Source: Leucaena leucocephala
Lineage: Eukaryota; Streptophyta; Magnoliopsida; Fabales; Fabaceae
NCBI GenBank assembly: GCA_037074615.1
Contig: CM073550.1
Coordinates: 15,084,001 to 15,148,000, forward strand
DNA length: 64,000 nt
Direction of reading: 5' to 3'
Below, piece after piece: positions 36,400 to 49,693 of this stretch. Position numbers and translations under genes: made by a program. The notes below the pieces were generated by a model. The model made no database searches. It had not been told where the DNA came from and was given only the letters and a program-made list of their open reading frames with translations. The first letter of the stretch is position 1; each line of letters starts with the position of its first letter.

Positions 36400-37450
36400 T
36401 TCTTAATTATATAATTACTATACACCACTGATCCAATTCGGATTTGGTGCAAGTCATAGAAACTCTTTTCCTTTTAAACAAACATTTGAATATCCCATGT
36501 TTGCTTTGAAAATAATGTTGTTCCCCGCTAATTAATGAAAGTAATAATAATAATTAATTACCTAGTTAAAATGTTATGGCGCCTTACAAGGATAAAAGTC
36601 TAAGGTTCAGAATTATTATCCTAAAGACTTTTTAACTTTATACATAGTATTTGGTCGGACTTCAAAGTTCAAACAATAGAATATAAAGATATTCCCGATT
36701 ACAAAAAAAAAATCGTTTTTTGTTAATTTCAATTTTTTTTATTTATCAATTGTCTAGTATGCCGACAAGATGTTGGGTAATTCAATCTAATTTAGTACTT
36801 GCAATATTTATTGTTTGTTTCAATGATATTGCACTATTTCAGAAATTAATGTTAGATGATATCTATCATCTAATCAATTCTTCAAATTATATTTATTTTA
36901 TTTTTTTTCTATCTATAATCTGATTAATTCATATATATTCGAGTCGAATGTGTGATGCAAATGGGAGGGAAGATTTTTTTAATATGATTTTATTACAACT
37001 CCATATCCATGCATTAAATTATTAGGCTTTTTTTTTTGTTGCATTTATATGGCTTAAACTTTATCTCTATTAATATTTTATTCCATCTTTATGACTTGAG
37101 AAAACTTGAGCATCACATGGCTAATTATTAAATTATTTTACGTAGACATCATATTAAAAGTGCAAAAAAACATACCTTTAATCCTTTAAGTTCACACACG
37201 TATTTATTCTAGTCCCCTTGATTTAAAAAAATAAAAAATATTCCTTTAATCATGACACCATGAGTTTTGTTAATAAAAAAATATCTGACAAAGAAATTTT
37301 AAATATTAACAAAATATTCATAAATATTAATATATTAAATTCAATTTTTAAAATAATAATAATAATAATAGATTTAAAAATCATAATTTAAAATTGATGA
37401 TGTTAGAGTCAGATGACAAAAACATATTTTATAAAGTTAAAAGATTAAAT
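36400..37450. other. A+T-rich intergenic DNA
   Basis: No gene seen. The 67-codon frame at 36720-36923 is A+T-driven and carries no domain. An (AAT)n run lies at about 37352-37370. Confidence 0.45.
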
Positions 37451-37454
37451 TGAA

Positions 37455-38175
37455 GGGCCTGTTTAGATAGGCTTATGAAAAAAAAAGTTTTTATATAGTT
37501 TTTAAAAAATAGATTTTTAAATAAGAATTTATAGAAAAAAATAATTGTAAATAAATAGGTGTTTAGAAGATTATTATCAAAAAAAATTTTTGGGATTGAT
37601 AAATGACTATAAAATATATGAGATGAAAAATTAAAAAAGTAATCATCGCCGCCTACCCTTATTATAATCTTCTTCCTCATTCATCGTAATATTCTTTCCT
37701 TCTCTTTTGCAGTGACACATAGGCACTGAAACAAATTTCATGAACTCTTCTTATCTCCCATCTTTTCATCTTTTCATCGCCTCGTTATCTTTTCTCAAGC
37801 CAAAAGATGGAGATAGAGGAAAAAGACATCGTTGAGAAGTATCAACATGACCCATGATGATAGGCATGCAACCCACGGTGACCTACTGCAAACTAGATGG
37901 ATCATGGTGACGGAAAAAGAAGGAGATGACAAGAATTTTTTTGGGGAAAGAGGAAAGATAATAAAAAAATATTAATAAAATAATAATTAGGTAATTTATA
38001 ATTTTTTTTATTATTTTAGAAGTTATTCCCAATAACTTATCTAAAATTATAATTTTATATCATAATTTAGTTTAAAATCCTTTTAAATAAATATTATTAT
38101 TTATTTTAAAATTTATTTAAATTAAAATTTAGGTTAAAAATTCTTTTAAAACCTAAGTGTTATTGTTAACCAAAG
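37455..38175. mobile_element. Tourist-like MITE, long variant
   Basis: The left end GGGCCTGTTTAGATAGGC matches the 27.78-kb element. The right side near 38150-38175 reads GTTAACCAAAGCACGCC, possibly the mirrored end. The interior includes unrelated sequence (GATGGAGATAGAGG and CATGACCCATGATGATAGG), so it may be an element with an insertion. The 83-codon minus frame is a shadow. Confidence 0.4.
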
Positions 38176-38387
38176 CACGCCATCTTATGTAGAATTCCTA
38201 TTCGGTATAATACAATGAATTACTTGGTGTGGTCTATGAAAAATATCTAAATAATTACCATGAATGTACGCTTAAATTCCTACTCAATCATGTACTTGGG
38301 AAGAATTTCACTCCGCCGAATGTGTGGAAATGGTCCAACATAAAGTTTCGTATCTGTAATCACAAACTTTCCCTTTATGATTAAGTG

Positions 38388-38876
38388 CGTGTTTGGTTTC
38401 TCTGAAAATTAAGATTTTAAAAACTTTTTTAAGTAAAATTTAGGTTTGAAAAAAATTTAAAATAAATAGTTATATTTGTTCAAACGGATTTTTGGACTAA
38501 ACTATGATTGGTCAGATTAGCTTATGGAACAGTAAACTACTTATGAACTAACCAATTACTATATTATTTCTACTTTTTCTTACACTATCTCTCCTACGTT
38601 TTCTTACACCTTCTCTCATCTCTCTTACTTTTTCTCTCTTTTCTTTCTTATACCCTCTCTCCTCTTATCTCTTATCTCTCCTCATTTAATACTCATACCC
38701 TTTTTCATAATTTATCAATAACAATAGTACTTTTAGAAATAACTATCTAAACACTCATTTATTTAAAATTATTTTTTTTCATAATCTCTTTTCTAAAAAT
38801 CATTTTCTATAAGCTATTCAAAAGCCATTTTTTTCATAAACTCATTTTTAAAATTCTATCTAAACAGTCCTATATA
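38388..38876. mobile_element. Tourist-like MITE
   Basis: It is preceded by TAA. The left end is GTGCGTGTTTGGTTTCTC and the right end CTATCTAAACAGTCC, mirrored. The interior shares ACTATTTATTTAAAATTTC-like and CTCTCATCTCTCTTACTTT blocks with the other copies. The two Tourist-like copies at 37.45 and 38.39 kb lie almost back to back. Confidence 0.5.
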
Positions 38877-39292
38877 TTGTGAATGTTCCTAATTTGGAAA
38901 GAGTGTTTGATTTCGACCGTAAAAACCGATACTGCAGTCAAGTCAACAATACTGTATGTAAAACTAAAATGCCAAGTTTTTATTATTTTATTGTTTAAAA
39001 TCCATTTGGCGTGTTTTTTTTAATAATTTGATAATTTGACTTGATGTAGATAGATCTCCATATTTCAAAGTTCAGTCCAGCACTTAACATCTTGAAAATC
39101 AAAACTCCTGATCTTATATATAAAAGATATAAATATCCAAATTACATAGATAAAAAGTTATTTAAAATTTATTAAACACAATAAATATATAAAAAGTATA
39201 TTTTATTTTTTAAAAATACTCTTATCTATAAAGAAAAAATAGTGAAGGAGGGAGAAAATAAATAGAAAAATAGGTGTATGAGAGATAATTAA

Positions 39293-39560
39293 TACTCCTC
39301 CAATTTTAAATATAGGATATAATTAGTGATGAGTTAATCTTTATCATAAATATAAAATATATCTCTTAAATTTATTAATTATTTTTTAAATTATTGCTAT
39401 TGATAATTTCTCAACAATAATCAAGTAAAAGAATGAATAAAATGTTAAGGAAAATGATTATGGTGTTTTAGAAAAAATCTACAATAATAACCAACTTAAT
39501 TAAATTTATCAATCAAATTAAATTAATTAAATATATAATATATTTAGGACTGAAGTAGTA
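39293..39560. mobile_element. Stowaway-like MITE
   Basis: The ends mirror each other: TACTCCTCCAATTTTAAATA at the left and TATATTTAGGACTGAAGTAGTA-type sequence at the right, with TA at each edge as in Tc1/mariner MITEs. The interior holds TCTCAACAATAATCAAGTAA and GAAAATGATTATGGTGTTTTAG, as in the other copies. Confidence 0.7.
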
Positions 39561-41590
39561 TAATGATATAATTGTAATTAATAAGGCAAAATAAAAAGTT
39601 GTTAATATTGCTTTATTGTTTAAAATTTTAGGAGGCATTTTTTTTATCTAGAAGATCAATTCACTCACTTATGGAAAAATATAATTTTTATTTTTTTAAT
39701 TATTACTTAAATTTTGATTCAAAACAATTAGAAATTAACTTATTATATTGATAGTTTTATATCTATTATCACATTTCTCGAGGTATTTCTTTTTTTTAAT
39801 ACTTTGCACTGCATGTAATTTTTTTTAAAATTAACTTAGAGGTTTCAAATTTGTTTTCACTGTGGATTAAACTAGCAACACTCCCGCGTAATGTATGGTT
39901 ATTTTCATAAATATAAAATTTTTGGTAAAATTACACAAAATTACCATAAATTTTAAACTATATACAAATAATCTCCTTAACCTTTAAAGTTTAATAATCA
40001 ACCACCTAAACTTTCAACCTTATATGAATAAACTGGAATTATCCATTATATACATCTTAAGTTATGTTTTTATATATAAATTAATTCCCTCAATCTTTAA
40101 GTTATATATATAAATAAAAGCCCTCTAAACTTTAATATATATATATATAAGTAATAAATAAAACTAATAAAAAAAGTTATATGTATAAATGTAAGAATTT
40201 TGAGGATTTATGATAAAGTTTTAAAGTATAAGAATCTTTGTATAACATAAAATTCATTCATGTGAGTTATGTATAATTTTACGAACAGATTTTATATTTG
40301 AAACCATCAAAACCAGACACAAAACCAAACACCCAAGTATTAAGAGATCTCAAATAAATAATCAAGAGATCTGCATGCTACAAGGAATGGGCATCCATAT
40401 TGGGGCGCCTGTTTGAAATTGAAGATGAAGAAACCCACAAAATAACAATGTTGCTTCCCCATAATCCTCCCATTATAATTAAAAAATTAGCTGAAACTAT
40501 AAAGATTTACATATTACAAATTAATTATTCCTTATAAAAATAACTCTATACAACATATCAAATATATATATTATATGGGTTATATAGTATATAATATCTT
40601 GATTTTATTTATCATATATGTTAAGTATATTAATTTTATTTGTGATACAATTTTACGTATAATCTTTTTAATTTAGTATAATTTTATATAATCTTATTTC
40701 TCAAGTATCAAGAATTGCACTAAATAATAGAGAGGGGACAATACAAGGAACAAGTTAAACTTATTGTAAGTTTTGAAGCTGACCGCTTCAATTGTTCAAT
40801 AGATTTGCAATCACGGCCAAGATTTCTCATGCAAAATAAAAAATAACTAAGATATAGTGTATTGCCTTATTACCATCTTCTTGTTAACTTATCTACTAAA
40901 TATAAAATTACTTTAGAAGTCTCACATGTCCAAGTTATCAGTAAAACTTGCTCACTTATATTTATTGAAGAACATGATAAAAATGGTTTAAATTCTTGTA
41001 ATTTTTGTCCCTTTCTAAAATCCTTCATTACAAATGATTTTATAGGAAAAATAAAGAAATCTTTAGAGGTGAATTTATAATTTGTATTTTTTTGGGGAAA
41101 ATTGCACTGAAATCCCATAAAAGATAATTAATTATAAAAAAGTCTCTTGACATCATTAACAACTAAATAGTCCCAATAAACTTGTGGGTAATATTTTTAA
41201 ATTGTGAAATGACATAATTACCCATACTATAATGAAACATAAACCCCAAAAAGAACATGGGACGGACAATTGTGTCATTTCACAATTGAAAAATATTACT
41301 CTAAGATCTCTTAAGAATATTCAGTTATTTAATGATTTTTGAGAATTTGTGTGCAATTAATTATCCTCTACAGGACTTCAGTGCAAATCTTCTTTTTTTT
41401 GAGGGGTTGGAGAGGGCTATACAATTATAATAAAACTGAATTTACAATGGCTGTTACAATTACAATGGCAACCCAAAAGGGTTGTGGATTCACAGGGAAG
41501 AACAAAATTGGAATTTTAGTTCTCAGATCAAACTCATCTATAACCTCAAAAGCTATAACATACGGGTACAGCAACTCTGGTTCAGTTTAT
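39561..41590. other. Intergenic DNA downstream of the copper ATPase gene
   Basis: It is A+T-rich; a (TA)n run lies at about 40136-40150. I saw no supported gene. The overlapping open frames at 40862-41118 on both strands show no domain. The stretch after 41400 is probably 3' UTR of the minus-strand ATPase gene. Confidence 0.4.
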
Positions 41591-41595
41591 TATAG

Positions 41596-44500
41596 CTAAT
41601 CTACAATTATTTCAAGTATTTCAGTGAGTTTAGGTCTCCTATATCTCCGGAGAAGCAATGAAGAACATACCACACTTACAGATGAGAGAGCCATGCATGT
41701 GCCAGAGACCCATGGAGGCAGCTTGATCCTCATTGAAGGATAGAGAGCCCCGGCAGCAGCAGGTATGGCAACTGCATTGTAGGCCATTGCGAAGAAATAA
41801 TTCAACCGAATACGAGAGAAGGTTGTCCTAGAGAGATCAATGGCTGTGATTACATCTTCCAAATTGTTTCTCATCAACACATAATCAGCAGCTTCTATCG
41901 CCACGTCAGTCCCGGCCCCAATGGCGATACCTACATCTGCAGCGGCTAATGCTGGAGAGTCGTTGATGCCATCACCCACCATTGCAACTATGCTTCCATC
42001 TTTCTGGAATGAACGGACAACCTCAGCCTTTCCTGCAGGCAGAACCTCAGCCTTAACATCTTGAATGCCAACCTGTCAAAAAGAACACAATTTTCATCAT
42101 GTGTGACAACAAAAATTAATGCGTCCAATAAAATTCTTGTGGTGGTGTGTTGCATAGAACCAGCGATTCTTCATTTGATTGATTAGAAAGTGATATAGTA
42201 AAAGGATTTACTCAGTCCTTTCACTTGAAATTAAGAGAGCTCAACAATCCAGTAACTAATGACTGGTAATTTACATTCTATCAGATCAGAATAATCTTTT
42301 TAACAGCCAACCAAACAATGCAAACATTTACAGACCTCCTTGGCAACAGCTTGAGCTGTTCTCCAGTTATCTCCTGTAACCATAATAGGTCTGACACCCA
42401 TTTTCTTGAGGCCCCCAATAACCACAGAAGCCTCTCTCTTCAGTGGGTCTGCAACCCCTATAACTCCAGTTAGCTCATCACCATATGCAACCAGAATCCC
42501 TGTATTTGCACTTTCTTCCAGATCGACCACAAAATTTTCCACTTCAGTTGGAATATCTATGCCAATTTCCTCCATTAGTTTCCTATTACCAACCTGTGCA
42601 GGACATGCAGCAGATGATAAGTGACGATTTGAAACTTATGAAACACCAGAGTATTTAGAGAAAATTATAGTTATATCACAAGATCAAGACATTACCAATA
42701 TACGCTTCCCATCTATGAAACACTGAACACCTTTTCCTGGGAGAGCCAAGAAATCAGAGACATCATAAAGCCACCCAGACTTCAACTCATTGGCATAATC
42801 TTTGATACCAGTAGTTGCAGAGGATTCGTCAAAGAAATGAAAATGACGTGCATATGCTACTATTGCTTTAGCCAGTGGGTGTTCGCTGCTAGCCTGAAGG
42901 CAAAAGGGGATTAAAACAAATTATTATTAATTCGTTTGATTGGCCACACACTAGATAGAAGGTTGAAAAGTGCTAGCAACCAAAAGAAATAGTCAAAAAT
43001 GTTTCATTCCAAAAACACTACTGGAGAAGTTGTCCGTGCCAAGGGTAAGACGGGAGATGGAGACAAAATCTCATAAATGATAGATGCTTCCTCTATCACT
43101 TCATCTGAGTCTAAATCCATCGAGTCATTTCAAAGAAACTGAAACCTACCTCGGCAGAAGCCACCAATTTTAGAAATTCCCCACGATCCATTCCTGTGAA
43201 TACTTTGGCAGTGGTAAAGCTAGCTTTTCCCTGAGTTAAAGTGCCAGTTTTATCAAATATCACATACTTCACCATCTGAGCCCTTTCCAATGCATCTCCC
43301 CCTTTGATCAACACCCCGTTGTTAGCCCCAACCCCTGTAGCTACCATGACTGCTGTTGGTGTTGCCAAGCCAAGTGCACAGGGACATGCAATCACCACTA
43401 CAGATATTGAAAACATAAGGGCAAAAACAAAATGATTCCCATTTTCTGGCAACCATTCTTCAGGGTAAGCTCCAAGAGCCCCAGCAATATACCTTCAAGC
43501 AATCATATAAATTTATTAGGCCAAAAAAGCAAAGTATAAACATTTCAATTACATAACAAAGGCAAACTATATTAGCATGCAAAGTGTGATCTTACCAACT
43601 CGAAAATGTCAGTAGGGCAAGGGCAACAACTGTGGGAACAAATATACTTGCTACCTGCCAGTCAAAAGAATGGTACAAGAGTTTATATATAATATTACTC
43701 GAGAGTATACTTCATTAATATATAACATCTACTTCAAAAAATTATTAGCCTAAAATTTGTAGGCCCTTCAAGTCGACACTTCAAATAAATGAATTCATAT
43801 ACTCCAATTTTATGAATGATTTATCCAAAGGAACTTAAGTGATTGGCGGTAACAATAGTTCCCAAAGTGTGACGTAGTCAAACCCAACCATAAGAAGAAT
43901 ACTTACATAATCAGCAAATTTCTGAATGGGGGCCTTGGACATCTGAGCTGTCTCAACCAAGCTAATTATCTGACTCAAGACTGCATCAGATCCTACTTTG
44001 GTAGCTTCAATAAGAAGAATGCCATGTAAATTTATTGTACCTCCAATAACAGTTGCATTCGCCTCCTTCAAAACAGGAACAGATTCACCGGTTACCATGC
44101 TCTCATTTATGTAACTTGATCCCCATGTAACCATGCCATCAGCAGGAACCTTTGCACCAGGGAGAACTTTTAATGTGTCACCAGGTTGAATGAGCAAAGA
44201 ATCTATTTCCCTCTCTTCAATAGATCTTCCACCTAGAGGGGGGAATTACAAAACAAAAAGGGAAAGAGAACAAAAAAAACAATTCTCAAGTTTTAATTTG
44301 ACACTAAGACAATGATGAATAATGTAACTACCTACTAGTTTACCAAAACATAAAATCAAACTCTACAGGTGTTTCAAGTTTGAACTCTATTTTCTTAAGA
44401 AAATAAAGCACAGAAACAGACGGAATGCACCTTTATCTTTGACAACCAATAAAGCTGTTGCAGGAGCAAGTTCTACTAACTTCTTGATGGCATCTGATGT

Positions 44501-47302
44501 CTTTCCCTTGGCGAGACATTCCAAGTACTTACCCAACAATACAAATGTTATGAGCATGGCACTGGTCTCAAAATATGTCGGAGACCAAAACCCAGTTATA
44601 GCGCCATACAGTAGAGCACAAACAGAATAAACATAAGATGCTGTGGTTCCCAATGCAACCAAGACATCCATGTTAGTCGAACCATTTCTGAGAGCTCGGC
44701 CAGCTGCAATGTAGAAGCGCTTCCCAATTACAAATTGAATCACACTCACCAAAGCCCACTTCAACCAATCGCCCATGAGGAAAGGTCCACATCTCCAAAG
44801 TAATAATGAATATACCATGGGTATATGAGGACAAACTACACGCATGAAGAAGAGAGGAATCTGTGACGCATGAGGCAAAAATCAATTCACAAGATTAAGC
44901 AATATATATGCTTGTACAAGAGAAAGATAACACGGTGACTCTCAGTGTATATGAAACTTGTGACTAATACTAACACAGTCTATATTTTCTCATGGGATTG
45001 ACAAATGCAGACTCTCAAGGAATAGTTCTTTCAACATTATAAACTTAAAGCCTGACAATACCACAACTATATATATTCTCTATCCCATTTTCCTCTATCC
45101 TTCCAATCTCATATACATTCCTTGAGGTTCCATATATGTAAGAATAATCAAGCATATCTATTCTCATTCTTCATGAATGTATTATATGTAAATGTTCAAT
45201 CAGTATGATTATACCATTTAACAAAGCATTTTCAGACAAGATTACCCAGATGAGTAAAGGTTACAAGCAAGTAGAAAGGTAATACAAAATAAATGAACTA
45301 AACTAGAAAAAATGTTGCAGGCATAAATATTGTTAATTGAGTTTTAAACATAAAATGAAGAAACACTCACACTGAGAGATAGGCTGGATATAAAAAGCCA
45401 AAACATAGTCGAGGTCTCCTCAACATCTTTGGAAGCTAGTCTTGTATATGGGCTTCTAACATGTAATTTAAACTTGCCATTACTTCCCCTTTCAATCTCA
45501 TCAACTAAGCACCTAGAGCTGAAAACTTCAGGATCAAAAAGAACCACCAGTTCCCTCGATATCTGGTCAAAACGAAACTGCCTTATTCCTTTCATGTTGC
45601 TGAGAATACCTTCTAAGACTTGTGTATCAATCAGGCTGTATACACCAACAACTGATAAAGTTATTTTATCCTGCTCACTGCTCTGCACAAATGAACCTTC
45701 AAAACCAGCATCTTCAATTGCACTGATTATATCATCTTTATTAATTACATTAGGATCATATTCAACTTCTCCTAATGAAGTAGCCAAAGCAACCACAGAC
45801 CTTTTGACCCCTGGAAGGTTTCTTAAAATACCTTCAACAGAATTTACACAGGCTGCACATGTCATACCACCAATTGCGAACTGTCCCACCAAGGTTCCGT
45901 GCGACTTTTTTCTGAGTGCATCAACACTGGACTCAGGTAATATCTCTGCTTCAAACCCTGCATCTTCAATTGCATTTTTAATATCTACATCCTGTTTTAA
46001 GACAAATTTCAAAACAAGGTTCAATAGTTTTAGAATACAAGCCTCCAGTACCAATTCATTCAATTTACTGAAGAGTTATTTAACTATTTTTCATTCATCC
46101 AAATAATACATTAGCTATTGGGCAGGCGTTTCATCCACGGAAATGCCTTGCTCTTAATCTTCACCTCAAGTTAAAACTAAAATGTGGAGATATATGTATT
46201 CAAAATAAATAAAAATTAAGGCATTTTGTTGAAAACTTAATGCATATGAGATTACTTTAACCTCTGAAACTACAGGAGGTTACTGTAATATCAAATGAGC
46301 TTTAGGGACGTCAATACAACTTCATCTTCGGGAAAATAATTATAAGCACAAGGCAATATCGTGGGACTTGGACAATAAACCAGAATCTGAAAAAGTAAAG
46401 TTAAAGTAAATCAAACCTTAGTCCCTTCTAATTAAAAATATCTGCTTAATTGTAATCGGACCAGAAACAATAACTACACTTAAATTTCTTAAACCTAGAA
46501 ATTAATAGATTCTGAACCATAGAGAAAACAGTTAAGGAGATTATCTACCGGTACCGCGTCTATGAATACTATTTAAAACTGAGATATGAATATTGAGTAA
46601 ATATTTCTAGATAGACATAAACATATGAGACCGACTGATCAATAACAGTAACCAAGTGTTCAGTTAGCAAATAATTAATAAAAAAAAGAACAATAAATAA
46701 AAGATGTAACAAAGACCTATCACATGATGCCTGAACTAGTATAAATACGGAAACAAAGAGTGACCGAAAGAACGATTTCACTGATAATTTATAGCTCGAT
46801 TTAACAATACCATTAGTAGGTAGTTAACAATTAAAACACGGAACAAAACAAGCCCGAGAGAGAAAAATAGTCAACTAGCAGCACTTCAAACAACATAATT
46901 TCAGAAAAGCATTATTAAAACAATCAGAAATTGATGCGAAACAAAAAGCATAATCCCGCATGCAATCATAAAACCTCAAGCAAAGACCAGACCAACCTTA
47001 ACCAGAGATGGGTTGTAAACCACCTCAGCTTTGTTCTGAAGCAAAGACACGGAGGCGCTGATGACGCCATCGACGGCATTCAGAGCTGCTTCGACGGAAT
47101 TGGAGCAAGCAGCGCAAGTCATGCCGGTGACTCTGACATGAATTCGCTTCAGCCCTTCTTCAATTCCATCGGAACCATTGTAGTTTCTATCTTCGAAGGA
47201 GTCCAAAAGCCGCACTTCCTCCATGCCATCGGCATCACCGTCATCGGAAGCGGCGGCGTTTGTGAGGGAAGTTAGCTGTAGATTTTTTATGCGCGGCGCC
47301 AT
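41596..47302 (-). CDS. RAN1: Copper-transporting P1B-type ATPase, RAN1/HMA7 homologue
   Basis: Nine exons on the minus strand (46997-47302, 45371-45991, 44431-44860, 43907-44232, 43596-43654, 43150-43492, 42696-42893, 42336-42593, 41596-42072) join with GT-AG borders to 3018 bases, 1005 residues. Arabidopsis RAN1 has about 1001. Two metal-binding domains carry MTCAAC at 61-66 and 145-150; a third HMA-like unit lacks the CXXC. P-type hallmarks are TGES 500-503, the copper-site CPC 617-619, DKTGTLT 661-667 (phosphorylated Asp661), SEHP 698-701 and GDGINDSP 880-887. A C-terminal YN and MxSS pair follows. RAN1 pumps Cu(I) into the Golgi/ER and supplies ethylene receptors with copper (family knowledge). 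The start MAPRIKNLQL matches the Arabidopsis start MAP..LQLT. No defect was found. Confidence 0.97.
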
Positions 47303-47560
47303 TGCAAAAGCGCCGAGAAAGTCGACAGAAGCAGAATATATACAGAGAGAGAGAGAGAGGAAAAGAGGAAACTGAACAGAGAAAGGATGAAAAAGAAGAG
47401 GAATTGAGAGATTTACACAGTTTTATCCGTGCAGGAGCAGGAGGAGGAGCAGGCTCGGAAAGTCAAGGAGGAAATGATTTTAGGTCCAAGATCATTTGTT
47501 CATTTACCGTTGTGTCCATTGTAATTTTCCTCTATCCCTTTCCTTGAAGATTTTGTACTA
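47303..47560 (-). promoter_or_regulatory. 5' UTR and proximal promoter of RAN1
   Basis: The flank upstream of the ATG is pyrimidine-rich when read on the minus strand (a CTCTCTCTCTCTCT run at about 47345-47360). This is a common feature of plant 5' UTRs and Y-patch promoters. No clear TATA box was identified. Confidence 0.35.
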
Positions 47561-48465
47561 AACAACATTGGTTTGTTAAGAAAGCCACTGCCCCGCCGGC
47601 TGACTACTAAACGACGCATATTTGGGGCAAATAGTGTGGTACACGACAATGGGTATTATTGAGAATGGGTTCGCGTCGAAGCCAAAGGCAGCCTGCTCAT
47701 TTTGAAGCCACGTGGTTTCACTTCAGAAGTTTTATAATTTTATTGTCAAATTATAGATTAAAAAAGATCGCATTAGGAGATTTTTTTCTAGATTAAAGTT
47801 GAACCTAGCTCAAAGAACAAATTAGTAAATAATACCATATAGTAGGATACAATACTTTTTTTTTAATTAAAAATCTTAGATTTTAAAAATTGGCGAGTTT
47901 TCCTCTACATGAATTTTTATTAATCTATAAATTATTCTTGTTGATAGATAGTTATTACATTTGGGTAAATAAAATGTCTAATTCTATGTTTATTTAAAAT
48001 TATGGAGTTTAACTATTTTGTGTTGAATTTAATGAATGATCATTAACATGGACAAAGCATATGGCGACCCTTTTTTTTTTTATAACATCCAAAGACAATA
48101 TTTTTTCTGCTACCACAAGTCCACAACGGATAGATTTTTATATAGCAAGAGGCTTGAAATTTTTTAATTTATCCACGTTGTCCAAATGTTCTTGGCATTT
48201 GTTGCGGCCAAAAAAACGTTTCTGTGTATTACTAATATTTTTAGTTTCAAAATTAATTAATTAATCAATCACAAGTTGTATTATTTTATTATTCTAGCAT
48301 GAATATTATATTTTGGGGACTGAAGGGCAATATCGGAACTTTATTATGCATATTAATATTGTTTCTTCAATCTCTGACTCGTTCACGCGCTGGCGTTCCC
48401 ACTTATTCTCACCGCCCATAAAAAGCACATAAAGAAAATTACTCTTGTTAAATTGTAGTAATATT
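47560..48465. other. Intergenic DNA upstream of RAN1
   Basis: No coding exon seen. 47580-47720 has higher G+C (CACGTGG at 47708-47714 is a G-box-like site). The rest is A+T-rich. Confidence 0.35.
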
Positions 48466-48468
48466 AGC

Positions 48469-48700
48469 TACTCACTCCCCCATCATTACTTAATATAAAA
48501 TTTAATTAAAATTTTAAATAAATTAAATTAATTAATTAATTAATTATAATTAAAGATAATATTTTAAAATAAATATATATTATATATTCTTTAATCTATT
48601 TAAATTAATTAACTAATTTTAATATTATTTATAATTTTATTTAATTTTTTTAATATATTAAAAAATTAATTGAGTTTTATATTAAATAAGGGAGACAGTA
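48469..48700. mobile_element. Stowaway-like MITE, second subfamily
   Basis: The left end TACTCACTCCCCCATCATTA leads into CTTAATATAAAATTTAATT; the right end GAGTTTTATATTAAATAAGG leads into GAGACAGTA. These are imperfect inverted repeats with TA edges and the CTCCC core seen in Stowaway termini. The interior is almost pure A+T. Confidence 0.55.
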
Positions 48701-49195
48701 TATATCTTTTGTCAATGGAGTATTTCTCATGAGTAACGCTAAGCTAATTAATAAACTGCATACTATAAAATGATTTACATTTTAAGTATTTAATTATTTT
48801 ACCAAATAAAGACAACACGACATTTAAACTTTAATAGGGATTAGGTAATATGTGTTAGCTCATTTTATGATAAGCTAAAGTTTTCTCAGACCAATTGACT
48901 TATTCATTTTAACAAATTAATTAGATTCATAAAAGAAAAAAAGAGAGAGAAAATCATTCATTTATCCTTCAACTTTTAATTTAATTGTAATTGTTAAAGT
49001 TTAACTCATAGCAACGCTTACAGTTTACTATATTTAACCCATCAAACTGGTCATACCCATCTGCACAAACGCCGTTAACTAAGAGAAAACTACAGCTTAT
49101 TATTATCAGCAGCCCCGAATCTGAAGACGTCAAGAAACCCAGAAACGTCTTCAAGTTGGACGAATAACGACGACTCCCCAAGCCTCCCTAATTCT

Positions 49196-49345
49196 TCATT
49201 CATCTTTTTGTTCCTTCTCCTTCTTCATAGAAACAATAGCCTCTTCAGGCGTGACCCATGCAGCAGCCGCTTGAGCAGCACCACTGCGCTCTCCGCCATC
49301 CTCACCACTCTCTCCATTCTGTCCAGCGACGGTCCCAATCACCAC
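49196..49345 (-). pseudogene. Coding-like fragment inside the MULE-like element (minus)
   Basis: Following an acceptor-like ACAG at 49346-49349, 49 codons are open to TGA at 49196-49198. They read VVIGTVAGQNGESGEDGGE at the start and AAAAWVTPEEAIVSMKKE later. Codon content and G+C are well above the surroundings. It looks like a captured last exon; I do not recognise the parent gene. Confidence 0.4.
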
Positions 49346-49544
49346 CTGTATCTTCATCTTCCTCCCATCTCATATTCCATCTTATTGGTTATTGCTGTTC
49401 CAAGTAATAGGGTTGCTCTCTGAGTTGAGAGATTAGAATTGTATGATACTGATATATACACACACACGCGCACACACATACTGATATATTATGCAGAGAC
49501 GTGCACTTATTACCAATTTTTTATCAGCAAAACAAAAGAAGATA

Positions 49545-49693
49545 TCCAAAATGATGTAATCTACTACCTTGGGTTTGAGGTTTTGCTGGTGGGCAGCGGC
49601 AAGCTCACAGCATTATATAACTTGCTCATCAAGACAAATGAAGGGATTGTGAATCTAATCTTGAGCCACAGACCCCAAGAAATTCAGTTTTGA
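49545..49693 (+). pseudogene. Coding-like fragment inside the MULE-like element (plus)
   Basis: The plus-strand frame reads DVIYYLGFEVLLVGSGKL and then YNLLIKTNEGIVNLILSHR, ending at TGA 49691-49693. The composition is protein-like and distinct from the flanking microsatellite (CA run at about 49458-49477). Parent gene not recognised. Confidence 0.35.

Noticed and set aside
40862..41118. Overlapping 72- and 82-codon frames on both strands
   Set aside because: Neither has a domain, a homologue I know, or splice context.
45429..46106. 225-codon plus-strand frame opposite the copper ATPase
   Set aside because: It overlaps the antisense of a conserved exon encoding the metal-binding domains and resembles no protein; a long antisense shadow is the simpler reading.
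46931..47275. 114-codon plus-strand frame at the 5' end of RAN1
   Set aside because: It is the antisense of RAN1 exon 1, whose protein is clearly conserved.
47302..47547. 81-codon plus-strand frame rich in RERERGKEE
   Set aside because: It is produced by the GA-rich 5' UTR of the minus-strand RAN1 gene read on the opposite strand.
49439..49693. Independent 84-codon gene
   Set aside because: Its first part is a CA microsatellite in frame; only the last 47 codons look protein-like, and these are better explained as a captured fragment.
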